From Halicephalobus mephisto (Eukaryota > Nematoda > Chromadorea > Rhabditida > Panagrolaimidae): a DNA stretch of 64,000 bases. The translations under genes and the position numbers were made by a program. Shown here in pieces: positions 56,950 to 64,000 of the stretch. The stretch covers positions 62,001 through 126,000 of the forward strand of contig SWDT01000171.1 of the NCBI GenBank assembly GCA_009193035.1, read 5' to 3'. A model generated the notes under the pieces. The model saw only the letters and a program-made list of their open reading frames with translations, was not told the origin of the DNA and did no database searches. Each line of letters begins with the position of its first letter. Positions within the stretch are counted from its first letter, which is position 1.

Positions 56950-57780
56950 AAACTTATTCAAAAAATCAAAAATTATCTCGACACGAATTTCCGGAACTTT
57001 CCGAATATTTTCGAAATTCCTAAAATTTTTCGATTTTTTATATTAATTTCGAAATTGTATAATTATAAAAACTGAAAATCATTCCGACGCGAATTTTCTA
57101 AAAAATTAAAAATACATTATTCTGGAAATTTCCGAAGATTTTAGAAAATTACAAATTTTTATTGGATTCTGAAATTTTAAAAATTTTCAGATTTTAGAAA
57201 ATTGGAAAAAGCTTGGTAAGATCCTAATACGGTTCGAAACCCTTAGAATGTTAAAGAATTTTCAAAATTTCTCAAACATTTTAGTGAATTTCAAAAATAT
57301 CGAAAATCAAAAAATTTGAACATTTTTAACCAACTTTATTACGAAATATTTTAAATAAAATTAATTCCTTCTGTTGAATTCCGGGACATCCTAGTAACCT
57401 GTACCTAATACTAGCATGATATGTTTTTTGAAACTGACAAACCTAGGACCGGACAAGATACGCGTGGCAGAGAACCTCCCAGGGCATGAAAAACACCATC
57501 AAAAAAATTTTAAAATGTCTCAGATCAGAAGGAACGAAAGTTTGCAAGGGCTTGGGAATCTTATTTTTTAAATAAATTTTGAAAAATCGATATGTATTTT
57601 CAGAGAAAAATGAAAAACGATAATCAACCTCGAGGACAAAGAAAATCATCAAAAAGATTAGTCCAATTAGCGGTTTTGTTTTTCCTTCCAGGCAATTCGA
57701 TTACCATCTTTATCCACGAATAACCACAGTAGTCGATATATAGATTGGTTAAAAAATTGAAAGAAACAAATCTCAAATTA
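56950..57780. other. Intergenic, no gene recognised
   Basis: AT-rich, with single copies of the CCGACACGAATTTT word near 56980 and 57090. Nothing else assignable. Confidence 0.5.
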
Positions 57781-57784
57781 ATTT

Positions 57785-58330
57785 AAAAAACGAATTTTCT
57801 ATCCAGGATCAATTGGATAAATTTTTAAATTTAAAATTTCATTGATTTTTATATTTTTAGAATCACTAGATGAAAATAAGTGTTAATATATATAATATAA
57901 AAAATTATTTTTTTCAAAATTAAACTAGAATGAAAAGTAATAAAAAACGAATTTTCTATCCAGGATCAATTGGATAAATTTTTTAATTTAAAATTTCATT
58001 GATTTTTATATTTTTAGAATCACTAGATCAAAATAAATATTATTCTGTATAGAAATGGCGAAAATAATTTTCCTTTCAAAATTGAAGTAAAATGAAAAAT
58101 TTCTTCAATGAATTCCAAACCGAAAACTTGGTTTTTTACAAAGTAATCTGATATCAAAGTACCTATATTAGTTCATAAAAGATCATTCGAGAAAAATCAT
58201 TAATATCAAATTACTTTATAAAAAACAGGTTTTCCGTCCGGGACTAGTTGAACAAATTTATTTTAGTTCAATTTTAGAAATAAAATGATTTTAAAAATTA
58301 AAAAATTATTTATAAATTGATATTTATTCA
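57785..58330. repeat. Direct repeats, unit about 157 bp
   Basis: ACGAATTTTCTATCCAGGAT followed by CAATTGGATAAATTTTT occurs at about 57790 and 57947, almost identical for about 130 bp. A diverged third copy (AACAGGTTTTCCGTCCGGGA) starts near 58217. Confidence 0.75.
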
Positions 58331-58667
58331 GATTTTTATTATTTCTGAAAATTTAAAAATTAACGAAATTGAAACATGATTTGGAAGTTTTAAATATTCA
58401 AAAAGTTCATTTTTTTGGAGTAGTCTGAAGTTGAATTTTTTGAAAGATCAACGAAATTTGAGATTAGATGAGTCTGGCTAAAAACATAATGATGAAAAAA
58501 CGCTTGACACTTGTTGTTGAAAAAACAAAAGGTGTCAAGTGATACGGAAATCATGTCCTTCAAATATGTCGTAAAATCAACGAAAATTTGTAAAAATCCA
58601 TCAAATTAGATAAAACCAATGATCCACAGGAATCCAAACAAAAGCGGTCGGATGTCTTGTTTGCCAT

Positions 58668-59226
58668 TCTTACGCATAAAAATAGGGACATGGGATATAA
58701 TGTATGCATACATTAAAACGGCTTTGGTCTATCGGATACATTATATTCAATGCATAGATACATTAAGTTGATATCGGTATATTGTATTTAGTATGTGGAT
58801 ACATTAAAGCGGTTCTAATGAATCAGATATATCGTATTTAATCTAACGATAAATTAAGCATGATATTAATGTATTATATTTAACACAACGAGACATTAAA
58901 ACAACTCAGGTGTATCAAATACATTGTATTCAGTCTGCCGATGCATTAAGTATAATATAGATACATTATATTTGATGCATCGGTATGTTAAAAAGACTTT
59001 AATCTGTCGGATACATCGTATTTAACACATCGATACAGAAAGTATAAATGAACGTATTATATTCGGTATATAGGTACATTAAAGCAACTCTGACGTATCA
59101 AATATACCATATTCAATACATCGATACAGTAAATATGATATCAACATATTATATTCCATATACCGGTGCAATAAATATAATGTATCCGATACATTAGAGC
59201 TGTTTTAGTGCACCTTTTTGTGTAAT
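58668..59226. mobile_element. TIR element with internal satellite array, copy 3 (long)
   Basis: Left end TACGCATAAAAATAGGGACA, right end TGCACCTTTTTGTGTAA. Between them are about eight imperfect units of 60-70 bp built from ATCGGATACATTATATTCAA, TGCATCGATACATTAAG and ACATTAAAGCGGTT words. The same words occur in copies 1 and 2. Confidence 0.7.
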
Positions 59227-59609
59227 TTTCCTTGGACAACAAAAGTGAGAACAATGGTGCTCCGAATTAAAGAGTTCCGACTGTTCACTAATGGATAGAT
59301 AAACAGAGCTTCGGGTGCCATTGATCGCACTTCTAATCAAAGATTGAATCGAGCATTCCTCGCGGCAACATCAATGGTTTTTGTTTTGATCTTCATTTTC
59401 TAATAACATATTTCAACAACAGTCTTGCTACGAACTATATTTGATTCATTTCTTTCTAATAAGGTCAGCTACCAATTAAACTCAATTCAAAAATAAATCA
59501 AGTGTCATCCACTGCAGAATCGGTGATTTTTGATTTGAAATTTTGCTTGATATTTTCCTGAGAAAAAATTCCAAATTTCGGTCTTACAACAAATAATGCT
59601 ATATTCACT

Positions 59610-59779
59610 TTTCAATAACAAACTTATTACTGTACATTAGAAATTTGTTCATTAAATTCATAAAATTAGTCAATTATTGTTTCCATCAAGATGTATGATT
59701 TTCCATCATTTTTGAAAACAGATTTCAAATCATGTTCTTGATCCAAACAATAGGTGGCTAATTATTCAATCACAAATTT
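59610..59779. repeat. Upstream block identical to 63299-63468
   Basis: About 168 bp without a difference that I can find, located about 420 bp upstream of the DUF19 gene. The downstream parts of the same duplication are clearly diverged. Part of a tandem duplication with an offset of 3689 bp. Confidence 0.8.
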
Positions 59780-60136
59780 GGTTACCGATTCTTTAAGTGC
59801 CATTTTTCGGCCAGATACCGGAGCCATAAATTTTTATCTTGATTGTTACCGTAGAGAACTTTTGAAAGTAGATAAACAAGACTTCAAAGTATAAGAAATC
59901 TCCTCGAAATCATGGCGATTTTTTCCAATAACAACTATACTCAAATTTATTTTTTATAAAGTATCAATGTCAAATAAAAGACACAAAAACGATGTTTTAG
60001 TTTGTGGGATTACGTCTAATTGAAGACCTGATTGTTGATGTCATTCTTATCTGGCTAATCGATGGCAATACACAACGATATGATCGACTACAAGGGGTGC
60101 CTTGATGGCTTTTAAGGTGTGTTCCGATATTATTAG

Positions 60137-60170
60137 ATAAGAATAATCCTTGGCAGATTATATATAAGAG
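60137..60170 (+). promoter_or_regulatory. GATA site plus TATA box of the first DUF19 gene
   Basis: AGATAAG at 60137-60143 and TATATATAAG at 60161-60170, 29 bp before the ATG. The second copy keeps both (GATAAG 63820-63825, TATATAAAG from about 63845). AGATAAG/TGATAAG is the site of intestinal GATA factors in worms, so gut expression is a reasonable guess. Confidence 0.6.
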
Positions 60171-60198
60171 CAGTCAATGAAAACTGCTTATCATTTTG

Positions 60199-61195
60199 AT
60201 GAAAATGTTCTTCAAAACTTTCTTCTTCCTTCAACTAATCCTCCTGGTCTTCGGTCAGGCCCCAAAATGCAGCGACGCAGAAGTCTCGGCGATGAGCCAA
60301 TGCTGGATGAACTACTTCGGAAACTTCGGCTATGAGTCTGTTCCGGCATACAAGGATTATATATCCAAGTATATCGGGTATCTAAGTGCCCAGGGTGCTG
60401 CAGGAATGGACAATATTTGTTCCTGGACTAATCAGAAAGATTCATGCGAGAGTTCTTACAAGGCCGATTGTCAGAATATCGCAAGCTACATGAAGATTCT
60501 GAATACCAACGATAGCGTAACTGCTGACGACTACTTCACCGCAGAAGCCGTCAATGTCTGGGAATGCGGACCTGGATATGATTGTAGGTTTTCGTTTTTA
60601 GAAGTAATTCAATACTTATTTAACATAACTTTGAAGTTATTTAATAAGATTAATGAGGAAATTACAACTAATCTTAAATCCGAACAAAAATATCCGGAAT
60701 AAGATAGTCGAGCTCTAATATTACAAACTGAAGATCAAAATTAAATTCGATCTTCGTGATAAATTTCGATTTTTATTTTATATTTTAAATCTATAAATGC
60801 ATATACAGAGCTGTTGAGTTTTCGAACTAGTTCAAAAATCGACAATTCTGTTCGTATACCATAGTCTAAGAATTTGTTCATCAAAATATAAGGATATTGT
60901 AGTTTTTATACCAAAAGTGCAAAGTTGTTATTTTTTAGTGACGATGGATAACTTCTACTGCAAACTTTCCATCCACACTCAACATCAAGATGAACTTAAC
61001 AATTGCATGAACACCATGGTCAATGAATTTAATCATGACTTCAACTGTTCCTATGCCGGAGAATACGTTGGCTGTAATCAGAAGGTTTATCTGAAGTACT
61101 GTGGAGTAACTGCAGCCAGATTTGCTTGTAACTTTGCAAGCATCGCGATGGAGGTAAATGTACCCCAATGCAATTCCTCCCTTCCCACCTGCTAG
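60199..61195 (+). CDS. Secreted DUF19/T20D4.11-like cysteine-rich protein
   Basis: Exons 60199-60583 and 60939-61195, intron 355 nt, 213 residues. The signal peptide MFFKTFFFLQLILLVFGQA is followed directly by mature APKCSDAEVSAMSQCW. About ten Cys are spaced as in the nematode DUF19 domain (C-x10-CW; NICSWTNQKDSCESSYKADC; FYCKLSIHT…LNNCM; FNCSYAGEYVGCNQ; KYC). It is extracellular, of unknown function, from a nematode-expanded family. ATG 60199 and 60205 are both in frame; the second copy has only the latter. A poly(A)-type AATAAAGG lies about 80 nt after the stop. The acceptor at 60938 places Leu at the junction. Confidence 0.85.
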
Positions 61196-61876
61196 AACAC
61201 CAATAGCAAGAAACTTTTCCGGGCACTAGTCAACATTATTTAATTATATAATTTTGAATAGTTAACGTTTATCTTGTTTAATAAAGGTGTTTTTGATTCA
61301 ATATTATCGGACTTAAAAAATAAATTCAGTTATTTAAATTTATAATAAAGATTTTATAAGATCAATCTTACCGAATTCTATAATTTTAAATATTTTTTAA
61401 TAACCAATTCACGAAATAAATAGATTCAAGTTTATTATTTTGTGTTTTTTTACAGGAATTTTATTAAATCAGCAGGTAATCCAATCATGTTTTGAACTGT
61501 TCTCGACAATATTCGCTCTCGTAATTTCAAATAACTAAATCTGTCTGTTATGATATACTCCTTTTTATACTTCTCTGCAGAGAGAGAGAACTATTTAACT
61601 TTGAGTACTTTGGACATCTCCGGTTGTGGGGATACATGCCTACAACAATATAATTAGGTAATTATCGACGCAATCGAAGATGGCAGTAGTGGTGAGAACA
61701 GCAGATGATTCATCAAGACAAAAGAGACAAGCAGACTTCTGCGCTTCACTATTAATGTGTCTGATTCGCGCTTTGTGTTTACCGTAATCACATAATACTT
61801 TTAAATAACCGTAATGTATTATATCTTATGCATTATATCTTGCTTTACCACGGTTATTATAATTATCACTTTCTTT
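61196..61876. other. Intergenic, no gene recognised
   Basis: AT-rich spacer. The Pol II 3' end of the DUF19 gene and the upstream region of the SL1-like sequence fall here. Confidence 0.4.
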
Positions 61877-61990
61877 GGTTTAATTACCCAAGTTTGAGGC
61901 AATAAAGAGACCGGTAATAATCAGTAATAAGAAGGATTACTACATTTATAATCGAAATTGCTCTACATTTGAAGTGAGAGTTAAGAAGTA
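61877..61990 (+). ncRNA. Exact SL1-leader sequence E, lacking normal donor and Sm site
   Basis: 61877-61898 is identical at all 22 positions to the SL1 spliced leader (GGTTTAATTACCCAAG, then TTTGAG). It is followed by GCAATAAAG, so a GC rather than a GT donor, and no AATTTTTGG-type Sm site is seen within 110 nt. This may be an SL RNA pseudogene or a member of the same repeat family as A-D. Confidence 0.4.
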
Positions 61991-63298
61991 ACTTTCAGAA
62001 TCCTAAATTCTGAAGGTTGAGATCTAATTTCAGAAGATCAAAATGCGACATCAAAGCTGTGTTACATCAGGAACTAGACCTCAAAGCCGAATTTCACCGT
62101 CATCTATGAAAACAATGGCAATTTTCTGTTGATCGGAAAAGCATTCAACAAAGTTATAATAAATAAAATATAGGGTTTTCAAAGATAGTAAATTCATTGA
62201 TGAAAGAATTTCCATCTTAGACCTTCGGAAAAATGCAAAAGTCGGAAAATTAAAAGTTAAACATGACTCGATGTTAACAAACAAAGAAAATAGTTTCCTG
62301 GTATTTAGAATTCAGGAACCATTTTTTGATTGTAAAACCACTTCAGAGAGTTACAATAGTAACTTCAACTATATTTGAACAATAGATATAAAAGTCATAG
62401 TAAGATTTAAAAAATATTCCACAACGATCTCGCAGTAAAAATAATATAATTTTTGAATTTCTGATATTTGAAAACTTCATTCTTGACTATTCATTTGTGA
62501 TTTATTTTTGGTTTTTCAAATATAATCCCTACATCTCGTACTTTGGGATTTTAAGTGAGAAATCCTACTAATGAACTCAATATTACTAAATCTCATATTG
62601 TATATTAATAAAGGACAAGAATTAAATAATTTTACGAATATCTGACATCATGGAAAAATAGACTTTTAACACGAAAGTTCCTCAGAAACTTGGTAACGGT
62701 TCCATGTTGTATTCTTTGTAAAACTAGACTTTTGAGATAAGTAGTTTTGATATTTTGCATGTTAATTCTAGCATTACGGTATATTGTATTCTGGTTAGAT
62801 AATTTTCTAACCAACAAAGTTTTTACTATTCTTCTAAATGATCGTCAAAATCAGCTTTTTTATGCAGTGTAATTCCGATGTCGTACTCTATGACAGTTTA
62901 TAGTAGATCTTAAAGATCATTAATATATGAAAAATCTATCTTCGACGACGGAATATTTGAACGATCTAAATTGACAGACAAAGAAAATGAACTACAAAAA
63001 CCTCTTAAAATATTATTTCTGAAATTGATGTCCGGAGGGAAATCGCAAATCTGGAGATGTAAATACTATTAAAAAAATTAAAGTCATTTGGATTTCATTT
63101 AGTAGAGTTATGAAATCACAAACTTCAGAATGTATGGTTCCGCAAGCTGAACTTCAATTCTTCAGATTTGGAACCTTCGAGTTCGATTAATTCACTCTAC
63201 GTACTTTTTGTGGAAATTTAAAGGTACTCATTCTTCTGTGTCAAGATTCCACATAAAAAGTCTAAAATTTCATACAGTATACAGCAAAATGTTACTTT
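61991..63298. other. Intergenic DNA between the two DUF19 copies
   Basis: No exon, TIR or tandem repeat recognised. Short TTCAGAA/CAAAGAAAAT words recur loosely. Confidence 0.45.
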
Positions 63299-63468
63299 TT
63301 TCAATAACAAACTTATTACTGTACATTAGAAATTTGTTCATTAAATTCATAAAATTAGTCAATTATTGTTTCCATCAAGATGTATGATTTTCCATCATTT
63401 TTGAAAACAGATTTCAAATCATGTTCTTGATCCAAACAATAGGTGGCTAATTATTCAATCACAAATTT
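63299..63468. repeat. Upstream block identical to 59610-59779
   Basis: See the first copy. It is followed by diverged sequence that still aligns (GCCATAAAT…CTTGATTGTTACCGTAGAGAA, TGTCAAATAAAAGACACAAA). Confidence 0.8.
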
Positions 63469-63901
63469 ACTTACTGAATCAAGTGTAATTTCCGACCAGA
63501 TACTAAAGCCATAAATAAACTTCCATCTTGATTGTTACCGTAGAGAATTTTTCAACATTAATAAAAAAGAGTTTCAAGAATAGAGAATTCTTTAATCAAC
63601 ATTATTGCAATTTTTTAACCAACAATTCTACCGTAATTCATTTCCAATAGAAGGTTAATGTCAAATAAAAGACACAAAAGCAGTGTGCAAGTTTGTGAAG
63701 TCACACCTAAATGACAACATAATCGTTGATATCATGGCTTATCTAGCTGAGTTGTGACGACGTAGAAAGATACCAATGAACAACTCCGGTGGCTTACAAG
63801 GACTGCTCCGATGTTGTTAGATAAGTCCAGTAGTTTGGAAACAATATATAAAGACGGTCAACGAAAGCTGTTGACATCTTCAACTATTGCCTTCAACAAA
63901 C

Positions 63902-64000
63902 ATGTTCTTCAAAGCTCTTCTCTTCTTCCAACTAATCCTCCTGGCTTTCGGTCAAGCCCCGATGTGCAGTGATGCCGAAGTCTCGGGGATGAATCAATGC
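63902..64000 (+). CDS. Second DUF19 secreted protein, cut by the window end
   Basis: 33 codons from ATG 63902: MFFKALLFFQLILLAFGQA then PMCSDAEVSGMNQC. The signal peptide and first Cys match the gene at 60199 almost residue for residue. Promoter elements are also kept. The rest lies beyond the window. Confidence 0.85.
   Translation, partial: MFFKALLFFQLILLAFGQAPMCSDAEVSGMNQC

Noticed and set aside
56237..57046. 269-codon open frame on the plus strand
   Set aside because: It lies antisense to the first F-box exon, which has a recognisable domain, good splice sites and a start at a trans-splice acceptor; the plus-strand product has no recognisable features.

Overview
The window reads as nuclear DNA of a rhabditid nematode, most like Caenorhabditis. 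The grounds are: introns of about 41-45 nt ending in TTTTCAG-type acceptors; genes preceded directly by such acceptors, as expected for trans-splicing; an exact match to the conserved SL1 spliced leader at 61877-61898; and nematode-typical families (Srh-like and Srd-like chemoreceptors, an EGF+amiloride-sensitive channel, DUF19/T20D4.11-like secreted proteins, a double DM-domain regulator). I do not name a species. No virus, plasmid or CRISPR was seen.

Layout. 1-22 kb is repeat-dominated: AT-rich low-complexity DNA, many tandem arrays (units of about 30, 60, 85, 133-146 and 192 bp), palindromic MITEs, tRNA-like sequences split by MITEs, and a dead mariner copy. Only two genes are well supported there, both on the minus strand: a small secreted Cys-rich, possibly insulin-like, peptide (955-1495) and a double DM-domain transcription factor (14584-16764). 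22.3-27 kb is gene-dense: a Gemin8 homologue and an RRS1 homologue 118 bp apart on the plus strand (probable operon), then a SAM-dependent methyltransferase. 28.6-31.8 kb holds a secreted helical protein and a two-module Cys-rich protein. 33-42.4 kb holds a chemoreceptor (minus), a BTB protein (plus), a protein with two P-loop G domains (minus) and a second chemoreceptor (plus). Each minus/plus gap carries a head-to-head pair of spliced-leader-RNA-like sequences. 44-57 kb holds a decayed chemoreceptor copy, a ten-exon EGF/degenerin channel, a foldback element, a carboxylesterase ending in RDEL and an F-box gene. 59.6-64 kb is a tandem duplication carrying two DUF19 secreted-protein genes, the second cut by the window end.

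Gene models were spliced by hand from reading frames, GT..AG borders and phase. Every multi-exon model reported as a CDS keeps one open frame across all junctions. Start codons are the least certain part.

The observations I rate highest are the dispersed SL-RNA-like loci, including the two divergent pairs with donor and Sm-like sites, the Gemin8-RRS1 operon, the far-upstream block that is identical between the two DUF19 copies, and a 320-bp dispersed repeat kept as two near-identical copies with hairpin potential.
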